A DNA stretch of 64,000 nucleotides, taken from assembly GCA_903813345.2 (NCBI GenBank), contig CAIIXF020000001.1, forward strand, positions 37,357,366 through 37,421,365. Reading direction: 5' to 3'. A program made the position numbers and the translations under genes. Origin of the DNA: Owenia fusiformis (Eukaryota > Annelida > Polychaeta > Sabellida > Oweniidae). A model generated the notes under the pieces. The model did no database searches, was not told the origin of the DNA, and saw only the letters and a program-made list of their open reading frames with translations. Below, piece by piece: positions 1 through 10,785 of this stretch. Positions within the stretch are counted from its first letter, which is position 1, and each line of letters begins with the position of its first letter.

Positions 1-157
1 TTAAATTGTTCATTGCACATGTTTAATCGTCAAATATAATGGCAATAAAGATAAAATAATCATTATTACGCTTGCTCAAGTACCAGTTTGATTTGATATA
101 TTTTTCATACCAATGTATAATTAAGACTTTATGTGAATGTAACTAATAGTAACTTAC

Positions 158-266
158 TCGAAATGGACAATTCCTCCTACGCGCAGTCTTCCAACATCGT
201 TGGCCGGGGTACTTCTGGTCTCTATTGATCCATGATCTGGTGCCATGGGATACTCACAATCGATTG
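158..266 (-). CDS. First half of a Sushi/CCP domain
   Basis: Exon starts after TTTTAAG with IDCEYPMAPDHGSI and runs to RVGGIVHFE, with donor GTAAGT at 157. The Cys-x-(Tyr)-Pro-x-x-(Pro)-x-(His)-Gly signature, a GGIVHF strand and the phase-2 exit intron all match split CCP domains. The second half must lie beyond position 1 of the window. Confidence 0.6.
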
Positions 267-3200
267 CTTAAAACATTGAATTGATATTTGATTTACACGT
301 AGAGAATCACTTCGGAATGAATCAATCAAAAGTGCCCATATTAAGAATTCTGTCGGCAAATTAGGCATTGTTTGTTTTCTCATCCTTACTGCTTTCAACA
401 TATGAAATGAACATTGCAAGTGATTTTATTGTGTAGCAAAACTTTCAACCTACGTTTACATGTGCCACCATCACATATTAAATTTCCTCCTGGACAACAG
501 TCCCCGCTTCCAGAGCAAGATTCCCCTTCCTCTCTACACCCTATGATAAATTTAAGTTTTAACAATAAATTCAAGATTTTAAAGTATATCATAGATGTTC
601 TTAAATACCAGAGAGCATCTTTTCTTTTTGCCAGCCAGATAAGTAAAAAATGGTTTTGGCGTTACCTAAGAATATATTTGGTTTGTACTAAAATAAATTA
701 CATTTTCCTTTTTGTGAAACAATTTATGTTGCAATCATTTAGGTACAAATGACAGTATAGGACCTAAACGGCGTAGTAATGTGTAAATTGTTTGGCAATC
801 AAGGCTTAGGGGGGTTTATCAAAGAAGCATATCATATGGTAGATTCTAATGAGTACTTTTTGCGGGATTTTGCCGTTGTTTTTTGACACCCTGTATAATA
901 GCAATATCATACTGTATTGTTGATTTTATACTGGTACCTGATTTTTTGTAACATTTTTACATTGTACATCCTTAGATAAATTGTAAATACCATTTTTATA
1001 TACCTACATGTAACATAATATAAGTGTTTTCTTTTATATGTAGTCTAGATGTCATTTTAATAATTTATGTTAAACCGCAACATATACCCACTAGGGTGTC
1101 TAGCGGCTTGTTTTTATAGTGTGTATTATATAAGAATTATGAAATAAATAAAAATTGAATTGAATTGGATTGTAGACCACACATGGATTGCTCAAAGCGT
1201 ACAATTTTCAGCCGATCTAGGTAGACAGATATTCACTTATTATATCAAATAAATAAACTATAGTCTAACAATTCAACTTACTTTCCTCACAGATGCCTTC
1301 GTCATAATTACAAATTATATCTACATCGATTTCTGAAGACGGGCAACACTTTGTGCCGTAAGTACATTTTCCTCCTAGTGGTATACATGGTGGAGTTGTC
1401 GGTGGCACTATTTTTTGTGTCGTGATTTCTTAAACGAGAGTATGTACATCTTTAGTCAACGTTTTGGTACATTGGTCGATTTACTAAACAATGAGAGCTC
1501 ATAGTCCCCGAACTGATTTTTCTGAGAATCGAGATAAGGTGTTTGTTGTGAGAACCATCTATACATATATAATATATTCTTGCTGATCAAAAGTACTTAT
1601 TTTTTTTATCAAAATCAATATATATCATACTTGAAATGCAGTTATGTGATAAAAAGTTAAAAATATAAACAAAAAGTTATTCTACAAGGCAACCTTGTGT
1701 GACTCCATTTTAGAAGCAAAATCCCTTGTAACGAAATATATTTTCTTAATAAGGGAAGGCAGTACTTTGAAACGGTATGTTCATTTCTAGTGGCGGAGTG
1801 CTGGACAATGATACTTCACTTTTTGGACCAGGTTAGGGACTATAAGTTGATTTTGAAGAAATTTAATCACGGGGATGGTGTAATGGCCTTTGAATGAGGG
1901 TGGACGTCATGTTAGCATGCAATACAAATAATAAATACAATGTAAATAGCACACAAGTTATCGAGTCACGTGTTTCATTTTCTACACACAAAATTAATTA
2001 ATTATGAAATGATGATGTTGAGCTGATGTTAAACTGAAACAAACGCCATTTCTACGATTTCAAATTTCACGCGGCGCTGAGAAAGCACCTGCTCATGATT
2101 GTTTACGTGATCACATCCTGCTATTTGATTGGACATAATATACGGGAGTATCCCCAAATGCGATAGAATATGATAGTATTATGGGAGCTACTCACTTCTT
2201 CTGCATCTTATGTAAAAATATAGAATGCATATGCACTTGAAATACTTGAAATGCAGTTATGTGATAAAAAGTTAAAAATATAAACAAAAAGTTATTCTAC
2301 AAGGCAACCTTGTGTGACTCCATTTTAGAAGCAAAATCCCTTGTAACGAAATATATTTTCTTAATAAGGGAAGGCAGTACTTTGAAACGGTATGTTCATT
2401 TCTAGTGGCGGAGTGCTGGACAATGATACTTCACTTTTTGGACCAGGTTAGGGACTATAAGTTGATTTTGAAGAAATTTAATCACGGGGATGGTGTAATG
2501 GCATTTGAATGAGGGTGGACGTCATGTTAGCATGCAATACAAATAATAAATACAATGTAAATAACACACAAGTTATCGAGTCACGTGTTTCATTCTCTAC
2601 ACACAAAATTAATTAATTATGAAATGATGATGTTGAGCTGATGTTAAACTGAAACAAACGCCATTTCTACGATTTCAAATTTCACGCGGCGCTGAGAAAG
2701 CACCTGCTCATGATTGTTTACGTGATCACATCCTGCTATTTGATTGGACATAATATACGGGAGTATCCCCAAATGCGATAGAATATGATAGTATTATGGG
2801 AGCTACTCACTTCTTCTGCATCTTATGTAAAAATATAGAATGCATATGCACTGTCTTTTAATTGGTCGGAGTGTTATTTCTCATGCCTAGCTATCTGTGA
2901 AAATAGATTTTTAAAGGGCTCTAAAACTGAAATCTAAACTTACTCATTTGGATTTCGAACATTTTTCAAAGAAAAAAAAGATATTTCTCTCTACAAATAT
3001 CCCAAATCTTCAATTCCAATGAAAGTAGTCAATAGAGTTTTCGTAACCTTCACAATTTTCTGGTAAAAGAGCATACAATGTAGTTTATAACTTCACAAAC
3101 AGCCTTGCAATGAGTTTTCCTTACTTAGTTTTGACGTATTGCCATGTACTTTCATATCTATCAAATGCATTCGAACGAGAACTCATCATAATTTTGCTTC

Positions 3201-6171
3201 ATAGACCACAACATATTCCCAAAGTGTTGAAAAACATTGCCCAAAAAGGTAAAAATTGCAAAAAAACTTTCAATTGCATTTTCCTACAACCTGGTCTGCA
3301 AGGTACCATTCCGCGGTGGATAAATATTTAGTGGAATATTGAATATGGGTTTTATTCCGAGGCATAATATGATCCATCTCTTGTGTCCGGATATTGATGA
3401 CTGGGTTAGTGATGCCATGCAATTAGAATTTCTATTGACACAGGAAAAAGAAACATGATTCAAATACGTATTACCTTGATCTAGCAATACATCAACTAAA
3501 GAACATTTCCTTACTTTTTAGGTCCTCGACTTTCTCTGTACATTCTTTACTGTATGTCCTACATAAATTAATACGAGTTTCCAAAAATCGATAACGCCTT
3601 CTGTAGTACTTTGGCACTGCTCCTGAATATTTGCATTTTCTTCGTTGCCATTCTTCCCCAAACCCATTGCAGAAATAGTAGTGACAGGAACTTTCTGAGT
3701 CGGCTAATTTGTACCCGTAAAGTGTAAAATTGCATACTGGAAAATAACTAAAAAGTTCATTCAAGGTGATGATTAATGTTCTGTCGAGGGGCCAAATTAA
3801 TAGTCAGCAGGACAGATGTTGAAAAACAAGCAAAATCATCTGCAAAGTTTAATATATTACAAACAAAGTAACTTATAATTCGACACACACAAATATACAT
3901 TTTAATGAATAGGCTTACAATTCTGAAGCTTAAATACGTTTAGCATTCAATTAAGGAACCCATTTTACTAAATATATCGTATTATACAGGGTGTTCACTA
4001 AGTAATGACACTAGCTCTCCCATTTCTACATTTTTCGAACAATCTTTCTTGATCTTGCACATATTATCCGGCATGTAATAATGAGTGCACATACCAAATT
4101 CCATGTCTCAAGACCGAAATTAGTCAATTTTATCATATACAAGTCATTTTGTTTTGATTTGGTACTTGACACAGCACATATGCCGTCACATTTTACAATG
4201 ATTAGGAATCTTTTATCCTGAGCATATCCCTTCTGCAAACGATATAATATTTATATCCATCACTCTTGGTCCATGCCCAGTGGATACAATATTCACTACA
4301 AAGTATTTTTTATCTTCTTCAATGCATTTTTATTGCTGTTTAGCCACCCATTTTTGGAAAACATTTGTTTGGCCAATCTTATCTTATTTCAACCTGGCTG
4401 CCCATACAGTTTTCTCTCGGAATGAAACTGTTGACTCTTTAGGAGACAAACAGCATATAATAGAAATGTAATTCAAGTTCATTGGAGAATAATGAGCAAG
4501 GTCTACATTTTTAAATCATAGACTGCTCTGCATTCTGTCTATTCTATAGACTGCATTGCAATATGACATGGCTGTTGGTGCGTTGAAGCCAGTTACCTTT
4601 TTTTGCTTTTTTGACTTATTGGCAGACTTTCGAACTCATGGAGATCCCATGATGTCTTTAAACTAGGACTACTATGAAGTCATACTATGAACCATACTAT
4701 AAATGATCCACTATACAGGAAATATTTCAAATCACCAACTGGCATAAGTTTAATGGAGAATACATGGCTCAAAATCATGTGAACCCCCATCATATTATGT
4801 TTCAACAAAATTGAGTAGAAACTGATGTCTGTGTCAACGCACCTGTCACCAAGTTGCTATGGCAACCATTGTTTTATTTTTTAGAGGTCATAAGCTTTGC
4901 GACTTTTCAAATAAACTCATAATTACACTTTCAAGACATGCTGAAAATAGCAAGATTCTCTAAAATCTGACAAAATGGATGACCTAGTGTCATTACTTAG
5001 TGAACACCCGTGTCATTTTGGTTCTTATGAAAAGTACCATAAGATTGCAAAGTTTCAAAATGAAGGGCTGTCCCAGAAAATATTTGTGAGCATTTTTGGA
5101 AGCATTTTAGAACCAGTCTGGTGACCTGTTCACTTTGTCCGTAACCCATTTTAGTGATAAAGATGGTACCATGGTCCACGGCCTCCCTATAAGCCACTAC
5201 ATGGACACCGTGACATGAAGCCTGTCTATATATCTTTGTGAATAACTGTCACAGACAAGTGGACCGATATCTGTCTGAGATGTGGACTGAACTTTGTCAT
5301 CGGATGACAACTGCTAGAAATGTGCAATAGGGAAACTAATATTTTTCCTTTCAATTGTCTTAAAATGGCCAGAAATTGACCCTCATTCAACTTTCTATGA
5401 GGAACAAAATGATATATATCATGACATGTTATATGATTTTAGAAGGGGTGAATACATATGAAACACCCTTATAAAAATAAAAGACATAGAAACATTAAAT
5501 ATATGGAGAGTAAAAATGTGCAAACAAAAAAGTGAAATGTATATTGTCAAACAAATTAAAAACCAAAAAATGAAAAACATTGTTTCATAAAATAGTTGAT
5601 ATATTTTGGCCATCAAAATGGCACATTAATACTATGTTAAATACACGATAACATATATGTTATACATGCACATAACTGCACAAGATTAATATTGCCATTT
5701 GTCATTTTTGACGAAACTAAACATTCCTCTTTTTCACATAAATCATCAATCAATCAATCAATTTTTCACTGCCCGTCAAAGGACGATATATGCGTTCCAT
5801 TAGAATTTGTGAACAAATACATAATACACATTCAATTAGTCTTTCCTTGTATTAAAAATATAACTTTTGACTAGAAAAACTAATCGTGATATATTTCGAT
5901 TTCCATGTGACCGAGTAAATTGCAATTAACATTTTGTTTTAATATTTAGTTTTCCAATGAACTGTTGAACTCATTGAAATTTTGGAATTGGAAACTCTTA
6001 AATTCCATGACGTTAGCAATAAGAGCGTTTTGACTAGTTGGCCCATCATACCAATACTTAGGAGTAAACTAAATTTAATGTAATATGGAATTTTTGAAAA
6101 TTCATCTTACCATTTGTAGGTACCTCCGCGTGTGTAAATTCCTCAAATAGGATAAATCCAAAAGTAAAAAC
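158..6171 (-). CDS. Secreted mosaic protein: signal peptide? - chitin-binding (CBM14-like) - two knottin modules - Sushi/CCP (partial gene, 3' end off window)
   Basis: Five minus-strand exons join in frame: 6171-6111, 3736-3515, 1407-1282, 540-454 and 266-158. All have AG acceptors and GT donors. The introns between the modules are phase 1; the intron leaving the last exon is phase 2, the usual place for a split CCP domain. Order of modules: a hydrophobic stretch ending THAEVPTN (possible end of a signal peptide); a ~74-residue six-Cys chitin-binding-like domain; two inhibitor-cystine-knot modules with C-x6-C-x5-CC spacing; the first half of a Sushi domain (CEYPMAPDHGSI...GGIVHF). Phase-1 modules are typical of shuffled extracellular proteins. 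Known for these families: CBM14 binds chitin, ICK folds are disulfide-stabilised scaffolds, CCP mediates protein binding. A matrix, cuticle or defence role is inference. The initiator exon (upstream of 6171) and the remaining 3' exons were not found. Confidence 0.6.
454..540 (-). CDS. Knottin (inhibitor-cystine-knot) exon 2 of the mosaic gene
   Basis: Phase 1-1 exon of 87 nt (CATAG acceptor, GTAGGT donor) coding for essentially one knottin: CREEGESCSGSGDCCPGG, then LICDGGTCK. Spacing is C-x6-C-x5-CC-x6-C-x4-C, a textbook ICK. Standalone ICK peptides can be secreted toxins or antimicrobials, but here the module sits inside a multidomain protein, so a structural or binding role is more likely. 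Confidence 0.7.
780..1175 (+). mobile_element. Probable 3' end of a non-LTR retrotransposon (LINE)
   Basis: No coding potential. The stretch ends in AATAAATAAAAATTGAATTG followed by AATTGGATTG, i.e. short ATTGA-like tandem units typical of 3' termini of CR1/jockey-type LINEs. It lies between the two knottin exons, in an intron. Family assignment is inference from the tail alone. Confidence 0.35.
1282..1407 (-). CDS. Knottin (inhibitor-cystine-knot) exon 1 of the mosaic gene
   Basis: Phase 1-1 exon of 126 nt (ATAG acceptor, GTAAGT donor). It starts with a Pro/Thr linker (PPTTPP), then CIPLGGKCTYGTKCCP and two further cysteines (IIC, GIC). Spacing C-x6-C-x5-CC-x11-C-x6-C is the six-Cys ICK pattern with an enlarged loop before Cys5. 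It is a homologue of the module at 454-540. Confidence 0.65.
1627..2241. repeat. Tandem duplication, copy 1 (615 bp)
   Basis: Begins ATACTTGAAATGCAGTTATG and is repeated head-to-tail at an offset of exactly 615 bases. By eye only about three substitutions separate the copies (for example ggcctttg/ggcatttg, aatagcac/aataacac, cattttc/cattctc). It is intronic, between the chitin-binding exon and the first knottin exon. No exon was recognised inside. Confidence 0.9.
2242..2856. repeat. Tandem duplication, copy 2 (615 bp)
   Basis: Second copy, starting ATACTTGAAATGCAG and ending GCATATGCACT just before GTCTTTT, where the similarity stops. Near identity to copy 1 indicates a recent duplication or ongoing gene conversion. 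Confidence 0.9.
3515..3736 (-). CDS. Chitin-binding (CBM14/peritrophin-A-like) exon
   Basis: Phase 1-1 exon of 222 nt between a pyrimidine-rich TTTTCCAG acceptor and a GTAAGG donor. Six cysteines fit the CBM14 layout: CNFTLYGYKLADSESSC, then CHYYFCNG, the RRKC position, and two late cysteines (NLC, KEC). The ADSESSCHYYFC segment is the family signature (acidic residue-Ser-Cys-x-x-Tyr/Phe-x-x-Cys). The basic insert PKYYRRRYRF between Cys4 and Cys5 is unusual. Chitin binding itself is unproven. Confidence 0.65.
3987..5011. mobile_element. Mariner-like nonautonomous DNA transposon with perfect 26-bp TIRs
   Basis: The left terminus at 3989-4014 begins GGGTGTTCACTAAGTAATGA; the right terminus at 4984-5009 is its exact reverse complement over 26 bases. 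The left end is preceded by TACA, so the outer end reads TA-CAGGGTGTTC, like mariner/Tc1 termini with a TA target; the right flank (CCCGTGTC) is degenerate. No transposase frame remains in the ~970-bp interior. It lies in an intron of the mosaic gene. Confidence 0.75.
6111..6171 (-). CDS. Candidate signal-peptide exon of the mosaic gene
   Basis: Acceptor CAG before 6171 and donor GTAAGA after 6111. The phase-matched frame reads VFTFGFILFEEFTHAEVPTN and ends in phase 1, as the following chitin-binding exon needs. The hydrophobic FTFGFILF followed by a small-residue THA site resembles the end of a signal peptide. The exon has no Met, so an upstream start exon is needed and was not found. Weakest exon of the model. 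Confidence 0.4.
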
Positions 6172-8115
6172 CTGAAAAAGAAGTCCATATGTATCCATTG
6201 TAAGTAGTAATTTGAAAAAAAGAATGGTTTCTTGATCTCTCTATTTACATCCACTTCGGCATTAATTCAACCATGCCATAATGAATGTTTTTATTTGAAT
6301 TTATAGTGGTAAATGAGTAATAAATCTCACAAATGAAATAAAGTCCTTGACCAGAAATCCTCAATATCGTCTTGAGATGAGTTATGCGTGTTAAGCACAT
6401 TTTAGAAGCAAAATGTGTATATTCTAATTAAACATAAATTTAGTGTACTACACATAGGGTGAAAGTGAGTGTGAGTTTCAGTTGGTTATCAATGTCTTCT
6501 AGAACTGATTGAAAAGTACACGAAGAAGTAATTATATCTGCAGCATGCATTTGATGTAATTTAGACTTGAGATGGCATGGCCATGGGATAATGTGTAGAA
6601 TTTAGCAATCGAAGGATCGAACTTTCATCTGATTGGGTGTGTCATGAAATTGCATAATACCACTGATGTCCGTGTTTACATCTTAATTGACATGATATGA
6701 CAGGATATAATTATATAGTTATACAATGTATACAATTGGAACATCATGTAAGAAGATTTAAATGCCCATGCATCATAGGTCAGTCTCTGGCAATGGTTTT
6801 GGGAAGTCAGGGGGCCACTTGCAAGGCATACATTGATGACCGTATTCTGCATTAATTCATGATGTGTGCTTCTATTTGGTTGGTGGACGAAAGATTTTGA
6901 GTAGTTTCCCCCCTAGAATAACATGTTAAGGGGGTACTATATTATACTATATTTGCTATAATACTGATTTCAGCATGATGTATTGCTAATACAATTGTAA
7001 AGTATAATCCTAAAGTTCTTTGCACAAGTAGTTCAAAAATGGTTGCAAATATTCCCAATTTTGCATGTGGAACCCTTACCAGCTTACAGAAAACTAAATT
7101 TCAAGATGACTCACCTCTGAACAACTCAACCCCTGGACAGCTGAATCCCTAAACAATTCAACCATTCGGACAAGTCATCACCTAGGCTACTCATCCCTTG
7201 CTTGGCAAATCAACTCAACCCCGAAGCTGTAATTATTTCACTAAAAAGTCAGGTGATGATGGTCTTATTCAAAGTATATATAAAGTATGAAAAACATTTC
7301 TGAAACATGTAGCTCGTTTAAAACCCTTTTTAATAACAGGCAGACACTAGAAGATGGGCACTTGGAGGAAAAAAGACAAGCTGGCTGTCTTGTGGTAAAA
7401 CATAAATGTTTGCATTTTGGAACTCAGAGGGGTCATTCAACAAGCCATTGCGGAAACTGCAATCAAATTCACTGTGACAACCGTGCTATGTAGTCATATC
7501 AAATGCAGCCTCCTATTGCATTGGGACACCACTCAGAATCCTATAAAATACATTCACTCAAAATTGGTGAATAAGACATGGTTGCCAAAAGATCCTTCGC
7601 GTTATTGCAGCCATAAAAATCGTAGTAAATAGGAAGATACTTTATGTCAAGTCATTAACAGGGAAGGCATAAAACCCCCAAACCACCAACTTTATTGTAT
7701 TTTAAGCACATAAAAATGATATTTAAAAAAGTTCTTGATCATTGCGTCTGTTGCTTTGCAATATCAAACATAGTTTTAGAATACTTATTGGAGCAGTATT
7801 AGCAGTCCTTGTAGAATTTATGATCCAATTGCTCCACGCCCAATATCTATTTTTAGGCGGTAGGGCACATTGAAAATACAAAATAGAATCAAATAATTTT
7901 AACCATTAAATAACAATGTATTGTATTGTATTGTATTGTATTGTATTGAATCTGAATGCATTGTGCCACACCCACTTTCTTTGATTTTTCAAGGGGTAGG
8001 GCACATCAAAGGCATATAAAAATACAAAATGTATCTAACAAATAATGAAAAACAACTGAAAAATTGCTTATTAATTCCCAAAAACAGCTTTAATGATGAT
8101 TTTTAGACAAAAATC
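6172..8115. other. No gene recognised; AT-rich noncoding DNA
   Basis: Presumably intron or 5' flank of the minus-strand mosaic gene, whose start exon is missing. Both strands show only short open frames without codon structure or domain signature. A pentanucleotide microsatellite lies near 7.9 kb, and a short phrase (GGTAGGGCACAT) recurs near 7860 and 7995. Confidence 0.6.
7916..7948. repeat. (TTGTA)n microsatellite
   Basis: Six to seven uninterrupted TTGTA/TATTG units. Confidence 0.9.
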
Positions 8116-8785
8116 TCAGTTTGCTAATATAAACTCAGACAATCTAACAAATAATTTATCATGTGCTCCAATAATTTCCAACTTGTTAATAAAATGTGTT
8201 TGTATATAACCAGCTCTGAAAAGAGACTTGCTTTATATTTCATACTCATAAAAAGAACACGTTTTATTATGTCCATATGATGTGTATCCTCCAACATATG
8301 CTCAACACATTCAATTTACTGAGAAACTAGATATAATTGAGAATTTATATAGCAATCATTTAAATACTACATTGGATTAGTTTGATTTCTGAAAATAATC
8401 ATTTAAAATCGAATTGGTGCAAAGCTGAAATCTTACTGTTTACAAAATATTGGACAGCAAAATCTAAATTTACCGTAAAAATAACAATATTTCGTCTGAC
8501 GTTTTCGTTGTCTGTCATTTAAAAGGTAACCCCTAAGGGCACTTTCTGACGAAGCTTTCAATAAATTATCCATCAACAACATATCACCAACGTTAATTCA
8601 ACCAGTGTGTTGGATGATACAAATCATATCGACATAATAGAATATATATTGTTTTATGAGCATGAAATATCAAACACTCCCCGTTGAGAGCTGGTTGCAA
8701 ACATACTTAATTAACAAGTTGGAAATTATAAAAGCATGCGATACATTATTTGTTATGTTGTCTGAGTTTACATTAGCAAAGCTGT
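8116..8785. repeat. Long imperfect inverted repeat (foldback), arms ~190 bp
   Basis: Arm 8116-8307 matches the reverse complement of 8598-8785. Aligned blocks include GCTAATATAAACTCAGACAA against GCTAATGTAAACTCAGACAA, AATTTCCAACTTGTTAAT in both, and CATAAAA...TTATTATGTC against CATAAAA...TCTATTATGTC. The ~290-bp centre is unpaired. Arms have diverged visibly, so it is not a fresh inversion. Origin could be a foldback transposon or two opposed copies of one repeat. Confidence 0.7.
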
Positions 8786-9178
8786 CACTAAAAGTGTCAC
8801 TATAAATAAGGTATATAAATTCAATGTACGGCCATATGTTAAATTCTTATGAAATAATGAAGGTAATAGAAACTCACTGATTCAATACTTATTTTGAAAT
8901 TAAATCAACCCAAGAACACGTTTCCAGGCAATTCCAAGAGTGACCAATTTGTCTGCCAAAATTGTGTGTTTTTCTCTTGATAATCATGTTTCTGAGGTTA
9001 AGGAATATATTCACATTCAATATTCTAACAATATTAAGCTTTATGTATGCCTTATAGTTTGGAGACACTCAAATCCGATATTCATTGGATGCAACCAAAT
9101 GTGACCTGCTTGAGCATGCTGTGTGTGTTTTTCACTTCCTCGTTGTATCAAGGTGGCTTATATATTCGAACGGTTTAT

Positions 9179-9283
9179 TGCTTCCGCAGGCCTCGCCCAC
9201 TCTTATTTATGTCTCAATGTAAACATTATGACAGAGGAAACAGTTAAGTGATAAAATTAGTGTGGGCCAGGCCTGCGGAAGCA
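9179..9283. mobile_element. Short MITE, ~105 bp, with ~23-bp terminal inverted repeats
   Basis: Starts TGCTTCCGCAGGCCT and ends AGGCCTGCGGAAGCA, a perfect 15-bp inverted terminus extending imperfectly to CGCCCACT/AGTGTGGG. Target duplication not clear. Confidence 0.65.
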
Positions 9284-9491
9284 CTGTAAAAGTAAAGTTG
9301 AACAAAAAATATAGCACATGATTAGGGCAGCCATTTTGGATGTAGACTATACTAGTGCTGTATACATTCAACGTGGATTATGAATTTACCTTTAACTATT
9401 GAATAATGACTAAAGGGCATTTAGTAACCTGCCTATATTAGGAGCATTACCCCCAGCTCATTTGAAATCTTGAATACTTGGCTAAACACAA

Positions 9492-9523
9492 GGATATCAT
9501 CATATTGATATATGATGATATCC
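9492..9523. repeat. Perfect 14-bp-arm hairpin
   Basis: GGATATCATCATAT, 4-base loop TGAT, then the exact reverse complement. No surrounding terminator or gene context; likely a simple palindrome. Confidence 0.85.
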
Positions 9524-10065
9524 CCATGTTAAATCAATGGACCAAAATAATCAGTAAACAAATATCGTGAAATTTGAATGTTTGACCTACTTTCGAAAGT
9601 TCAAGGGTTAAGCCAAAATTGTTCTTAACAACATTTTTTATCATATTTTCACATTTTAGATTTGATAAAATATAATTTTGCACACAAGAATGTTTGATTT
9701 GCAGATATGCACTGACTTGACCTTTACAAGGTCACGATGACCTCCATAACACTTAGGATGTACCTGGACACTATGTTGTAATTAACTCCTTACTAAATAC
9801 AATATTATTTGTCATAATGGTTATGAATGCTTTGGGGGCACTTTTTATATACTTATAGTGACAAATCCTTTGATTTTTGCCTAACAAAATCATCGTTAAA
9901 GCTGTTTTTAAATTATTCAACATTATTTTCAGTATACATCGTATCATAATAGCCAGTCGGGTTAACATTAAAATAGCACACATTAAATGTTGTTGATATT
10001 AGGACACATATGGTAGAATAACAGAATTTGATTATATTTGAAAATATAAATTATCGTAAAGGATA

Positions 10066-10785
10066 GGTATCGATATGGAGAACTGAATTCAACAATGTTT
10101 TTCTCTTAAACCAATCATTGAAAACATTCTGTAAAAAAACATGGTGTTTTATGTAATGTTGACTGATTGACAACAATTTAATGCGAAAATTATTTAGAAA
10201 TATTTTATATAACTGTTTTTGTTAACATTTTTGTTTTTTTAGTGCAATTGTTTTTGCTCCTTTCTACCAATTCTTGAGAATGAAATAAAATGTCTTTCCG
10301 AACAATTGTTGGAACAAAATAGCATATACAACATGTTTTTAGACCCCTCAATATTTAAGTTATACAAAGGAATTTTTGGTTGATTTTAAAAAAGTATTCA
10401 AAAAATTAAAACAAAATCCCCCCAAAATAGAAAAAAATCAAGAAAAACCTATTATTTCATTAACAAGATACTTTTTTAAAATCAACCAAAATTTCCTTTG
10501 TACAATTACAATATTGAGAGTCCTAAACCTGTTGTGTTTATGTCGTTTTGTTCCAATGAGGTACGGAAAGATGTTTCATTTCACTCTGGAAACATGATAC
10601 CAAGAACAAAACAAGTGTTCGATGTGTTTTTAAAAACTAAAGATGAAAGTATGTTTATCTATTTCAAATTATATTGTTACCATTCAAAAGATGGTCTTTA
10701 AATTGACAATTTGTAAGATTTACAGAAATTTTTGATGACTGGTTTAAGAGAAACGTGTGTTCAAAAAGTTCGCCATTTCGATACC
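10066..10785. repeat. Long imperfect palindrome, arms ~320-330 bp, ~70-bp loop
   Basis: Arm 10066-10398 pairs with 10468-10785. The inner part is nearly perfect (TTTTGGTTGATTTTAAAAAA on both arms), the outer part more diverged but clearly homologous: TTTCTCTTAAACCAATCATT against TTTCTCTTAAACCAGTCATC, and GGTATCGATATGG against GGTATCGAAATGG at the ends. Short open frames inside are by-products of the repeat. Any transcript across it would fold into a long duplex. Confidence 0.8.

Larger units (their letters stand above)
8786..10065. other. No gene recognised; noncoding stretch with a MITE and a hairpin
   Basis: Apart from the small element at 9179-9283 and the hairpin at 9492-9523, neither strand shows a convincing exon. 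Confidence 0.55.

Noticed and set aside
4026-4471. Remnant transposase in the mariner-like element
   Set aside because: Short frames on either strand show no DDE-type motif; the element appears noncoding.
10376-10701. Two overlapping plus-strand frames of 67-73 aa
   Set aside because: They lie inside the long palindrome and follow its low-complexity A/T content.
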